Positions 8,921 to 17,492 of a stretch of 64,000 bases of DNA are shown piece by piece. The stretch spans positions 27,059 to 91,058 of the forward strand of contig JAAFJP010000026.1 of assembly GCA_013298125.1 (NCBI GenBank), given 5' to 3'. This DNA is from Cytophagales bacterium (lineage in GTDB: Bacteria; Bacteroidota; Bacteroidia; Cytophagales; Spirosomataceae). Both the position numbers and the translations under genes were made by a program. How positions within the stretch are numbered: position 1 is the stretch's first letter; each line of letters starts with the position of its first letter. The notes below the pieces were generated by a model that saw only the letters and a list, made by a program, of their open reading frames with translations, was not told where the DNA came from and did not search any database.

Positions 8921-9010
8921 AACCTCACCCCCGACCCCTCTCCGATGAAGAGGGGAGAAAAATCGGAAGAATACTCTCCTCTCCATCGGAGAGGGGTCGG
9001 GGGTGAGGTT
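8921..9010. repeat. 90-bp palindromic repeat, CCTCACCCCC family (copy 2)
   Basis: Same length and ends as the element at 4850-4939 (AACCTCACCCCCGACCCC and its reverse complement), but the arms carry compensating changes: AG becomes GA on one side, matched on the other, so pairing is kept. It lies inside the presumed dehydrogenase operon between subunit 3 and the GMC gene. Confidence 0.85.
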
Positions 9011-9100
9011 CTACGGACTATGCGACTTAGAGTCTTTAATTCAGAAAATAAATTTAATATCAGTTAAATACCTTTCCTACCAAATACAACTGAACATAAA

Positions 9101-10816
9101 ATGTCAAATTTCAATATAGACTCAAAGAAAAATCAAACCTACGATGCCATCGTAATTGGCTCTGGAATTAGTGGCGGCTGGGCAGCTAAGGAGCTGACAG
9201 GCAAAGGCTTACGTACACTCGTATTAGAGCGTGGACGTGAGGTAAAGCACGTAACCGACTACCCAACCACCATGAAACAACCGTGGGAGTTTGAACACCG
9301 TGGACAACTCCCCAAAGAAATCATTGATGCCAATCCCATCGTGAGTAAATGTTATGCATTCTACGAAGGTTCAGAGCATTTTTTCGTAAAAGATGCTGAA
9401 CATCCTTACGTACAAGAAAAACCCTTCGACTGGATTCGTGGCTATCAGACGGGTGGGAAATCCTTGATGTGGGCAAGACAAACCCAACGTTGGTCGGAGT
9501 TTGATTTTGAAGGTCCAGCCCGTGATGGATTTGCAGTAGATTGGCCCATTCGTTACGCAGACCTTGCTCCGTGGTATAGTTACGTAGAAAAATTTGCGGG
9601 TATTGCGGGCAATAAAGACGGCTTACCAAACTTACCCGATGGCGAGTTTTTGCCTCCGCACGAGATGACTTGTGTCGATAAACATTTCAGTAAAGAGGTT
9701 GCCAAACATTACAATGACCGCCATATTATCATCGGGCGGGCGGCACACTTGACCAAACCCAACAAAATTCATTACGACCAAGGACGTGGAACGTGTCAGA
9801 ACCGAACCATTTGCGAGCGTGGTTGTCCTTTTGGAGGCTATTTCAGTAGTAATTCTTCGACCTTGCCTTGGGCAGCCAAAACGGGTAAAATGACCTTACG
9901 CCCTCATTCTGTCGTGCATTCTATTATTTATGACGAACAGAAAAAGAAGGCAACGGGCGTGCGAGTGATTGATGCCAACACTAAGCAAATGACCGAGTAT
10001 TACGCAAGAATTATCTTCGTAAATGCCGCTGCCATCAATAGTAACTTGATTTTATTGAACTCTACCTCAAACCGTTTCCCGAATGGATTGGGTAACGACA
10101 GTGGTGTACTCGGAAAATACATAGCTTTCCATAATTACAGAGCCACCATCCACGCTGAGTATGAAGGCTTTTTGGATAGTACTACTGATGGGAAAAATCC
10201 AAATGCCGCTTATGTCCCACGATTTAGAAATGTTTATAAACAAGAAACTGATTTCTTACGGGGTTATGCGGCAGGTTTTTATTCTAATCGCTATCAATAC
10301 GAAGATAGAAATGGTTTGGGTGAGGATTTGAAGAAAAATTTATTGAATCCTAAGTACAGTGGTGCGTGGAGCGTAAACTCACACATGATGGGCGAGACGA
10401 TTCCGAAAGAGAGTAATTATGTAAAATTAGACAAAACCTTAGTCGATCCGTGGGGAGTGCCACAATTGAGAATAAACGTGGATTATGACGACAATGACGT
10501 AAAAATGACCAAAGATTTCTTTGAGCAATTTAAAGAAATGTTCACCAAAGCGGGCTTCACAAACATACAAACCCACGACACCAACCGCACTCCTGGCTTA
10601 GACATCCACGAGATGGGCGGAGCAAGAATGGGTAAAGACCCCAAAACGTCGATTTTGAACAAATGGAACGCTTTGCACCAATGCAAAAACGTATTCGTAA
10701 CCGACGGTGCATCCATGACTTCCACCTCAACCCAAAACCCATCCTTAACGTACATGGCTCTCACCGCCCGTGCGGCTGATTATGCGGTGAAGGAGATGCG
10801 GAAGGGGAATTTGTAG
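9101..10816 (+). CDS. GMC-family FAD-dependent sugar dehydrogenase, large subunit
   Basis: 571 residues. The N-terminal Rossmann motif AIVIGSGISGGWAAKEL binds FAD. A cysteine-containing stretch (CQNRTICERGCPFGG) lies mid-protein. The C-terminal block, with IHEMGGARMG and the NPSLTYMALTARAADY ending, carries the conserved His and Asn of GMC enzymes. With subunit 3 just upstream it should form a periplasmic, cytochrome-linked sugar dehydrogenase of the gluconate 2-dehydrogenase / glucoside 3-dehydrogenase type. It has no signal of its own, as expected if it is exported together with the twin-arginine subunit 3. No cytochrome gene follows directly. Confidence 0.9.
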   Translation: MSNFNIDSKKNQTYDAIVIGSGISGGWAAKELTGKGLRTLVLERGREVKHVTDYPTTMKQPWEFEHRGQLPKEIIDANPIVSKCYAFYEGSEHFFVKDAEHPYVQEKPFDWIRGYQTGGKSLMWARQTQRWSEFDFEGPARDGFAVDWPIRYADLAPWYSYVEKFAGIAGNKDGLPNLPDGEFLPPHEMTCVDKHFSKEVAKHYNDRHIIIGRAAHLTKPNKIHYDQGRGTCQNRTICERGCPFGGYFSSNSSTLPWAAKTGKMTLRPHSVVHSIIYDEQKKKATGVRVIDANTKQMTEYYARIIFVNAAAINSNLILLNSTSNRFPNGLGNDSGVLGKYIAFHNYRATIHAEYEGFLDSTTDGKNPNAAYVPRFRNVYKQETDFLRGYAAGFYSNRYQYEDRNGLGEDLKKNLLNPKYSGAWSVNSHMMGETIPKESNYVKLDKTLVDPWGVPQLRINVDYDDNDVKMTKDFFEQFKEMFTKAGFTNIQTHDTNRTPGLDIHEMGGARMGKDPKTSILNKWNALHQCKNVFVTDGASMTSTSTQNPSLTYMALTARAADYAVKEMRKGNL

Positions 10817-11015
10817 GAATCCTAAATTTTTTGATTGAATTTACTCAACGCACAGGCTATTATGTAGTCTGTGCGTTTTGTTGTAACAGACTGACAGAAA
10901 CTACGTCTCTAAAAACTCCCATTTCGTAGATTCTACACACAAACAAGCACTGAAAAATCGTAATTTAGAGATACCTTTGTTTATTCAAATCATCATCAAA
11001 CAAATAAGTCTCTCA

Positions 11016-13256
11016 GTGAAAAAAATACTACTCTTCTTATCCTTATCGTTTATCAGCCTGACCCTATCAGCTCAAAAAATTAACGAAAAATACCAGTATC
11101 ATATCAATAAAGCTACCTCCGAAATCAGGATTGATGGTAAATTGGACGAAGCCCAATGGCAACGTTGTGAATCTGCAACGGACTTTTGGATGGTGACACC
11201 CGCAGATACCTCACGGGCAAGGTGTAAAACCGTAGCAAGGTTCACGTATGATGATAAATTTCTTTATTTTTCTGCCATTAATTCTCAGGAAAAAAAAGGA
11301 CCTTACATCGTAGAATCATTAAAAAGGGACTTCAATTTTGGTAGAAATGATAATATTTGGCTCATTCTTGAACCTTTTAATGACCTCACCAATGGTTGGG
11401 TTTTTGGTTCAAATGCCGCTGGGGCTCAATTTGATGGACAGATTGGCGAAGGCACAAATCTGAATCCCAATTGGGATAATCGTTGGATTTCTCAGACCAG
11501 TTTTGATGGTCAAAATTGGATTCTGGAAATGGCGATTCCGTTTAGTTCGCTTCGTTATAAAGCCAACGAAACCACTTGGGGAATGAACATGAGCCGTTTA
11601 GATTTGGTAACAAACGAAAAATCGGTATGGGCTCCTGTACCACGACAATTCTTTTCGATTACGCTTGCCTACACGGGTTCGCTGATTTGGGACAATCCTC
11701 CGCCAGCACCCAAAACTAATATCTCCATTATTCCTTACGTTTTGGGTGGTGTTTCTCAGAATTTTGAGAAAAAAGAAGATGCTGTTTTCAAAAAAGATTT
11801 TGGAGGTGATGCTAAAATCGCTGTTTCTCCGTCATTGAATCTTGACCTCACCGTTAATCCAGATTTCTCGCAAGTGGATGTGGATCAACAAGTTACCAAT
11901 CTCAACCGTTTTGAATTATTTTTTCCAGAACGTCGTCAGTTTTTCTTAGAAAATTCAGATATTTTTAACAGCTTTGGAGGTGACGAAACCCGCCCATTTT
12001 TTTCTCGTAGAATAGGCTTGGGAACACCCATTCAGTACGGAGCAAGATTGAGCGGAAAGTTGGATAATAATTGGCGAATTGGAGTCCTGAACATCCAGAC
12101 AAGTGCCAATAAAGATACGGCTGTGGGGCTTCCTACCTACAATTATTCAGTTTTTGCTCTACAACGGAAAGTCTTTTCACGTTCCAATATCAGCATGATG
12201 ATTGTGAACAAAGAGGGTATTGGATTTGGGACAGAGAATACAAAAAAAGGATTTAGTCAGTACAATCGGAATGTAGTTTTGCAGTATAACTTAGCCTCAA
12301 AATCTAATAAATGGACGGGGAAATTTGCTGTTATGAAATCTATCAGCCCCGAGGTTACGACAGACGATTATGCCCAGTATTATGATGTATCTTACGCTAC
12401 ACAAGTATGGGATATTGGATTGACATACACCAAAATAGGCGAAAACTTCAAAGCTGAAACGGGCTTTGTACCACGCAAGGGATATTCCTATTTTAATCCA
12501 AATATTGGTTATACTTATTATGTCAAAAATGCCAGTAGCCCAATTATTTCTCACGGACCAAAAGTGTTTAGTTTTTTGTACAGAAACAACCGTACAGACG
12601 TTCCTGAGAATGTTTCTTTGTCTTCTGATAATTCAACTACGCACGTTTTGGGGTATAATATTGGGTTTCGTGACCGTGCTACTCTTGAACTTTTTACAGC
12701 GACTGACAACATCGTTTTGTTCTCGGCATTCAATCCTATCAACCCATTTCTGAAAGATTTTTATGTCAAAAATCGAAGCGAACACACATGGGCTTCTTGG
12801 GGCGTAAGTTTTGCTTCTTCTCCCCGCAATCTTTTTACGTATGGAGTCAATTCACGCTACGGGACATACTTTGGTGATGGGACACGTTTACGTCTGAATG
12901 GTGTGATTGGCTATCGTTTTCAGCCTTTCGTAAGTCTTTCATTATCAGCGGAATACAATAGCATAAAAGATGTAAATGTATTTAAAACCGCCGACAACAA
13001 ACCTACATTGGCAGGGACAGATTTTTGGTTAATTCAGTCGAAATTTGATATAACTTTTACCAACAAAATCTTCTGGACGACTTATTTTCAGTATAACGAA
13101 CAAGTCAAAAACGTGAATCTCAACAGCCGTATTCAGTGGAGATACAAGCCCGCTTCGGATGTTTTCTTGGTGTATTCAGACAATTACTTACCCTCAGATT
13201 TAGGTATTAAAAATCGTTCGATTGTGTTGAAATGGAATTATTGGTGGAATATTTAG
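11016..13256 (+). CDS. DUF5916 outer-membrane protein with N-terminal CBM9-like domain
   Basis: About 746 residues from a GTG that directly begins a signal peptide (KKILLFLSLSFISLTLSAQ); a TTG 39 bases upstream is a weaker choice. Residues 30-220 look like the family-9 carbohydrate-binding fold (EIRIDGKLDEAQWQ, LEMAIPFSSLRY). The rest is the DUF5916 region, with NPDFSQVDVDQQVTNLNRFELFFPERRQFFLENSDIF-like features and many aromatic alternating strands that suggest a beta-barrel. Its function is unknown; a surface role in glycan binding is plausible from the first domain. The last 25 bases are repeated exactly at 13434-13458. Confidence 0.85.
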   Translation: MKKILLFLSLSFISLTLSAQKINEKYQYHINKATSEIRIDGKLDEAQWQRCESATDFWMVTPADTSRARCKTVARFTYDDKFLYFSAINSQEKKGPYIVESLKRDFNFGRNDNIWLILEPFNDLTNGWVFGSNAAGAQFDGQIGEGTNLNPNWDNRWISQTSFDGQNWILEMAIPFSSLRYKANETTWGMNMSRLDLVTNEKSVWAPVPRQFFSITLAYTGSLIWDNPPPAPKTNISIIPYVLGGVSQNFEKKEDAVFKKDFGGDAKIAVSPSLNLDLTVNPDFSQVDVDQQVTNLNRFELFFPERRQFFLENSDIFNSFGGDETRPFFSRRIGLGTPIQYGARLSGKLDNNWRIGVLNIQTSANKDTAVGLPTYNYSVFALQRKVFSRSNISMMIVNKEGIGFGTENTKKGFSQYNRNVVLQYNLASKSNKWTGKFAVMKSISPEVTTDDYAQYYDVSYATQVWDIGLTYTKIGENFKAETGFVPRKGYSYFNPNIGYTYYVKNASSPIISHGPKVFSFLYRNNRTDVPENVSLSSDNSTTHVLGYNIGFRDRATLELFTATDNIVLFSAFNPINPFLKDFYVKNRSEHTWASWGVSFASSPRNLFTYGVNSRYGTYFGDGTRLRLNGVIGYRFQPFVSLSLSAEYNSIKDVNVFKTADNKPTLAGTDFWLIQSKFDITFTNKIFWTTYFQYNEQVKNVNLNSRIQWRYKPASDVFLVYSDNYLPSDLGIKNRSIVLKWNYWWNI

Positions 13257-13458
13257 TTTATTGATTACTGGTTTATTGGTGAATTAGAAATTGGTTACTG
13301 GTATTGAAAAGTTCTATTTTACTCCAATTATGTGGTGTCGGTTTCTCAAAACCGACACTTTTGGATTCTCAAATCCAAGAAGTTTGGGGTTTGAGAACCC
13401 AAACCGTCAGATTTGAGAATCTGACGGCACTGGATGGAATTATTGGTGGAATATTTAG
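13257..13458. repeat. 177-bp palindrome-rich insert followed by an exact copy of the upstream gene's last 25 bases
   Basis: Positions 13232-13256 (the end and stop codon of the DUF5916 gene) recur without mismatch at 13434-13458. The 177 bases between hold TTTATTGG-type simple sequence and two hairpins: GTGTCGGTTTCTCAAAACCGACAC near 13334 and CCGTCAGATTTGAGAATCTGACGG near 13404. This is best explained by an insertion that duplicated its target. Confidence 0.75.
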
Positions 13459-13480
13459 CATAACTTACCCATATTAAACA

Positions 13481-15583
13481 ATGACAAACCGCAGAGATTT
13501 TATCAAAAACAGCACCCTCGCAGGGGCTGGTCTTTTAGTGGCAGACTCGATGATGAATCAGACTTTTGCCAATGCTATTCTTTCATCAGAAGAAAGTCAG
13601 AGCCTTCGATTCAGACAAATTCATTTGGACTTTCATACCCACGAAAGCATCCAAGATATTGCCACTCAATTTGACCCCGAAGAATTTGCAGCGACCCTAA
13701 AAAAGGCTTCTGTGAACTCTGTCACGTGTTTTGCGAGATGTCATCATGGGTATATTTATTACGATACCAAAAATAATCCCGAACGCCACCATCCTTTTTT
13801 AAAACGAAATTTATTGAAAGAACAGATTGAGGCGTGCCACAAACTCAACATCCGTGTACCCGTATATACAACGGTACAATGGGATAAATTTTCTGCCCTC
13901 AAACACCCCGAATGGTTGATTCGGGATGAAGACGGAAAGCCATATTCGGGCAATCAGAAGGCATTTGATGCAGGTTTTTATGAGCATTTGGACGTGATGA
14001 CTTCCTACCGTGATTTTTTGAAAGAACACATCACTGACCTCTTTGAATCTGTACCCGTTGATGGGGTTTTCTTTGATATTTTTCATGTATTTCCCAATGC
14101 CAATTTTGTTGCCGTCGAGGCTATGATTAAGCAAGGATTGAATCCTGCGAAAGAGGAAGTTCGGTATGAATTTTATAAAAAAACGATGCGTGAATTCAAG
14201 CAAGAATTCATGGATTATGTTAAAAAATTAGATAAAAAAGCGGGCGTTTTCTTCAATGGCGGACACATCGGACCTTCTATTCGACCTGAATTATCCAGTT
14301 TCAGTCACCTCGAATTAGAGTCTTTGCCTTCGGGCGGTTGGGGGTATTTGCACTTCCCACTGACCTCACGATATGCTCGAAATTTGGGGAAAGATATTAT
14401 GGGAATGACGGGCAAATTTCATACTTCTTGGGGCGATTTTCATTCGCTAAAAAATCAAGCTGCCCTCGAATTTGAGACGTTTTCGATGTTGGCTTTAAAC
14501 GCAAAATGCTCTATCGGCGACCAACTTCACCCCAAAGGCAAATTGGACGGAGCAACTTACGATTTGATTGGAAATGTGTTTGGAAAAGTTGCCCAAAAAG
14601 AGCCTTGGTGTGAAGGGGCAAAAGCAAAAACGGATATTGCATTATTTTCTTCGGAGGAATACAATACGGTTTCGAGTCCACGAACGCCTGAGCAAATGAT
14701 GGGGGCAATTCGGATGTTGCAAGAAGGCAAACATCAATTTGATATTATTGATTCATATTCAGAACTATCTGACTATAAGGTTATTATCATGCCTGATAGT
14801 ATTCCTGTAAATGATTCTTTAAAACAGAAATTAGAAAATTATACGGCAAAAGGTGGTTCGATTATCGCCAGTTTTCAGTCTGGATTAACGATTGATAAAA
14901 AGAATTTTGCTGTTTCAAATTTTGGCATATCATTGGTGGGAGATGCACCTTTTAGCCCTGATTTTATTGCACTTACTGGTGAAGGAATTGGTAAGAATTT
15001 GCCTCAAACTGAGTTGGTTATGTACTTGAAAGGCATGGAAATTAAACCTACGACTGCCAATATTTTAGCCAATGCCAATGTCCCCTATTTCAACCGAACT
15101 TGGGAGCATTTTAACTCACACAGACACACGCCTTCGACCAGTAAAATAGGTTATCCAGCCGTTACTCAAAACGGTAAAAATATCTATTTTGCTCATCCAA
15201 TTTTTACGATGTACGCCCAAAATGCCCCTCGTTGGTGTCGTGAAATTTTCTTGAATGCTTTGGAAATGTTATTGCCCGAGCCTTTGGTAAAAATGCCTAA
15301 TGCTCCAACGGCAATGTTAGCGACTCTGAATGAACAAAAAGCTCAAAATCGTCAGGTGCTACACGTGCTATATTACGTACCCGAACGCAGAGGAAGTCAG
15401 TTTGATGTGATTGAGGATATTATTCCGATTTACAACACTAAAATTTCTATAAAAACACCTTCAAAACCCTCAAAATTGACTCTCGTTCCAGAAAATAAAC
15501 CCTTAACTTTTGACTATCAAAATGGACGAGTTGTATTTGTTTTACCAGAATTAAGAGGACATCAAATGGTGGAAATTCGTTGA
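13481..15583 (+). CDS. Glycoside-hydrolase-like protein (GHL6-type TIM barrel) with twin-arginine signal
   Basis: 700 residues. The start MTNRRDFIKNSTLAGAGLLV is a twin-arginine export signal. Residues about 40-330 look like an alpha/beta barrel: LRFRQIHLDFHTHESI, VTCFARCHHG, PVYTTVQWD, DGVFFDIFHV and VFFNGGH, a pattern seen in putative glycosyl hydrolase family 6 (GHL6) and GH42-like proteins. The middle (about 385-500) resembles a beta-galactosidase trimerisation, Rossmann-like domain (KVIIMPDSIPVNDSLKQ). It is probably a periplasmic enzyme or binding protein for an oligosaccharide; the acid/base residues cannot be assigned. It is the last plus-strand gene before a convergent serine hydrolase. 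Confidence 0.75.
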   Translation: MTNRRDFIKNSTLAGAGLLVADSMMNQTFANAILSSEESQSLRFRQIHLDFHTHESIQDIATQFDPEEFAATLKKASVNSVTCFARCHHGYIYYDTKNNPERHHPFLKRNLLKEQIEACHKLNIRVPVYTTVQWDKFSALKHPEWLIRDEDGKPYSGNQKAFDAGFYEHLDVMTSYRDFLKEHITDLFESVPVDGVFFDIFHVFPNANFVAVEAMIKQGLNPAKEEVRYEFYKKTMREFKQEFMDYVKKLDKKAGVFFNGGHIGPSIRPELSSFSHLELESLPSGGWGYLHFPLTSRYARNLGKDIMGMTGKFHTSWGDFHSLKNQAALEFETFSMLALNAKCSIGDQLHPKGKLDGATYDLIGNVFGKVAQKEPWCEGAKAKTDIALFSSEEYNTVSSPRTPEQMMGAIRMLQEGKHQFDIIDSYSELSDYKVIIMPDSIPVNDSLKQKLENYTAKGGSIIASFQSGLTIDKKNFAVSNFGISLVGDAPFSPDFIALTGEGIGKNLPQTELVMYLKGMEIKPTTANILANANVPYFNRTWEHFNSHRHTPSTSKIGYPAVTQNGKNIYFAHPIFTMYAQNAPRWCREIFLNALEMLLPEPLVKMPNAPTAMLATLNEQKAQNRQVLHVLYYVPERRGSQFDVIEDIIPIYNTKISIKTPSKPSKLTLVPENKPLTFDYQNGRVVFVLPELRGHQMVEIR

Positions 15584-15803
15584 TTGGTTTATTGGTTTAT
15601 TGGGGAACTGGTTTATTGGGGAATTGGTTGATTGGTTATTAGAAAAAATATCAAAAATGGCTTTTAGGTGACTCTGAAAGCCATTTTTGTATTATAATAG
15701 TCAGTAGTTTCTCAAAACTAATTCCCCAATAAACCAGTAACCAATTCATCAATTCACCAGTCCACTAATAAACCAATTTCCCAATAAACCAGTAACCAAT
15801 AAA
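15584..15803. repeat. Inverted arrays of ATTGGTTTATTGG-type simple repeats around a terminator
   Basis: The left half has variants of ATTGGTTTATTGGGG. The right half (from about 15718) has the reverse complements, such as CCCCAATAAACCAGTAACC. Between them 15653-15688 (AAAAATGGCTTT with AAAGCCATTTTT) forms a hairpin suited to end transcription from both converging genes. Similar simple stretches occur at 13257-13300, 42238-42270 and 46650-46690. Confidence 0.7.
15653..15688. terminator. Bidirectional terminator
   Basis: AAAAATGGCTTT pairs with AAAGCCATTTTT across a 12-base loop, giving a stem flanked by A and T runs between two convergent genes. Confidence 0.7.
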
Positions 15804-17090
15804 CTAATCCACAATAGCCTGATAAACCAAATTCTCAAACTTATCATACAATTCTCGTTGGTGTGAACTTGGATAAATTTGAGTCATTAGCACCGCTACA
15901 ATTTGCTCTTTTGGGTCTATCCAGAAAGTTGTGTTGTATAATCCACCCCAAGCCAAACGACCAGGAGAACCCAATTTATGATATGAACTTTGAGCCGTTT
16001 CTACTGAAAACCCCAAACCAAATTTCGTTCCGTTGGCATTGATACTGAGGTCGCCGATTTGATTATTACTCATAGATTCAATACTTTTTCTACTCAAAAT
16101 TCTAACACCGTTTAGCGTACCATTATTCAAAATCATTTGCATAAATTTCATGTAATCTGCCGCAGTTCCCGACAAACCACTTCCTCCCGAAAAGTACGTT
16201 TTAGCCCCACGAGTAGGGAAATAGGCGTTTTTAGCCTGTGGAAAAGGCATGGCATCCAGTAACGTTCCATTGATTTCTGTATATAAATGTGCTACTCTAT
16301 TTTCTTCTGATTCGGGTCTGAAAAAGTGCGTATCTTTCATGTCCAAAGGCTTCAAAATTCGTTCTTCACAAAAATCTGAAAGCGATTTACCAGAGAGAAC
16401 TTCTACTAAATATCCCGCCATATCTATACCCATACCATACGTCCACTTAGTGCCAGGGGCGTGCAGGAGAGGCTGTTTTGCTAAGAGTTTCATCTTCTCG
16501 GCAATGGTTACATTCTCCATATTTGCCCCATCTGGAATTTTCGCTTTGCCATACACTACCCCCGAAACTTTGGTATTCGTAAACCCATAACCAATCCCCG
16601 AAGTATGCGTAAGTAGCTGACGGATAGTAACTTCCGAAGGCGAAGGCTCAGAGGTATAGGTAGAATCTTTGGCATTTACTTCCTTCAAAACCACAGGATT
16701 TTTGAACTCAGGAATGTATTTAGACACGGGGTCTTCCAATAGACATTTACCATCTTCCACCAACATCATAATCGCTGTTGTAACGATGGGCTTTGTCATA
16801 GAAGCCAACCTGAAAATATCGTCAGATTTCATTTCTTGCTTATTGATGCCACTCGTACCGATGGTGGTAGAGTAAATAATTTTGCCTTTACGAGCCACCA
16901 TTGCCACCGCCCCAGGAATCCACTTTTTATCCAAATGGTCTTTAAAATGAGCATCAATCCTTTTGAGTAATTCCGTTGAAACCCCAACACTTTCAGGACT
17001 GCCAATGGTTAAATCAGTACCAGTTTTTTGAGCAGTTAGGTTAAAATTTACGATGAATAAAAGCGTGATGATGGTTAGTTTTTGTTTCAT
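15804..17090 (-). CDS. Secreted serine hydrolase, beta-lactamase/esterase (class C) family
   Basis: 428 residues with a signal peptide (LTIITLLFIVNFNLTAQ). The nucleophile motif SxxK is S97-M-T-K100 (LASMTKP). The tyrosine motif is probably WTYGMG in the middle of the protein. The C-terminal third has LGFSVE and AWGGLYNT, where the usual KTG-like strand of the fold lies. Such proteins are esterases, D-aminopeptidases or peptidoglycan-related hydrolases; substrate unknown. A close paralogue lies at 61735-62982. It is convergent with the GHL6-like gene. Confidence 0.87.
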   Translation of the reverse strand: MKQKLTIITLLFIVNFNLTAQKTGTDLTIGSPESVGVSTELLKRIDAHFKDHLDKKWIPGAVAMVARKGKIIYSTTIGTSGINKQEMKSDDIFRLASMTKPIVTTAIMMLVEDGKCLLEDPVSKYIPEFKNPVVLKEVNAKDSTYTSEPSPSEVTIRQLLTHTSGIGYGFTNTKVSGVVYGKAKIPDGANMENVTIAEKMKLLAKQPLLHAPGTKWTYGMGIDMAGYLVEVLSGKSLSDFCEERILKPLDMKDTHFFRPESEENRVAHLYTEINGTLLDAMPFPQAKNAYFPTRGAKTYFSGGSGLSGTAADYMKFMQMILNNGTLNGVRILSRKSIESMSNNQIGDLSINANGTKFGLGFSVETAQSSYHKLGSPGRLAWGGLYNTTFWIDPKEQIVAVLMTQIYPSSHQRELYDKFENLVYQAIVD

Positions 17091-17148
17091 GTCTTTGGAA
17101 GGGGATTTGTTTGGATTTAAAGGTAGGGAATTTTACTTGTAAAATACA

Positions 17149-17187
17149 AAGCCAAGTTTACCTATTTTTGATAGGCAAACTTGGCTT
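17149..17187. repeat. Hairpin-forming inverted repeat, possible terminator
   Basis: AAGCCAAGTTTACCTAT and its near-perfect reverse complement form a 17-base stem with a 5-base loop and T-rich sequence on the minus side. It lies in the 402-base gap between the DUF5686 gene and the serine hydrolase and may end transcription of the former. Confidence 0.6.
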
Positions 17188-17343
17188 AAAAATTACTCAG
17201 AACGTTGCAGGTGAAAAACACGCTGCAATGGTGGGTGAGGGAAGACCAACACTGGTAAAAAAAATACTCTGAAAAACCCTTTGAATTTGAGATTTCAGAG
17301 GGTTTACTTTGATAAAAGATACTTGTTGATGCAAGTTCAAAAT

Positions 17344-17425
17344 AGACCACGGATAACACGGATTAGACTGATTAACACTGATAAAAATCCGTAAAAATCA
17401 GTCAAATCCGTTTCATCTGTGGTCT
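17344..17425. repeat. AGACCACGGAT-type inverted repeat
   Basis: Starts AGACCACGGATAACACGG and ends with CATCTGTGGTCT; inner arms ACTGATTAACACTGAT and ATCAGTCAAATCCG also pair loosely. Sequences of this kind recur in many bacterial genomes. The rest of this 402-base gap (17091-17492) shows no gene. Confidence 0.7.
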
Positions 17426-17492
17426 AAATTCAAAGTTTGACTGAGAAAATGAAATCTGCATTAATAAGTACATAGTTCCGAAAGATTATATG

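Noticed and set aside
13434..13458. Second copy of the DUF5916 gene
   Set aside because: Only the last 25 bases are repeated; nothing upstream of them in the insert matches the gene.
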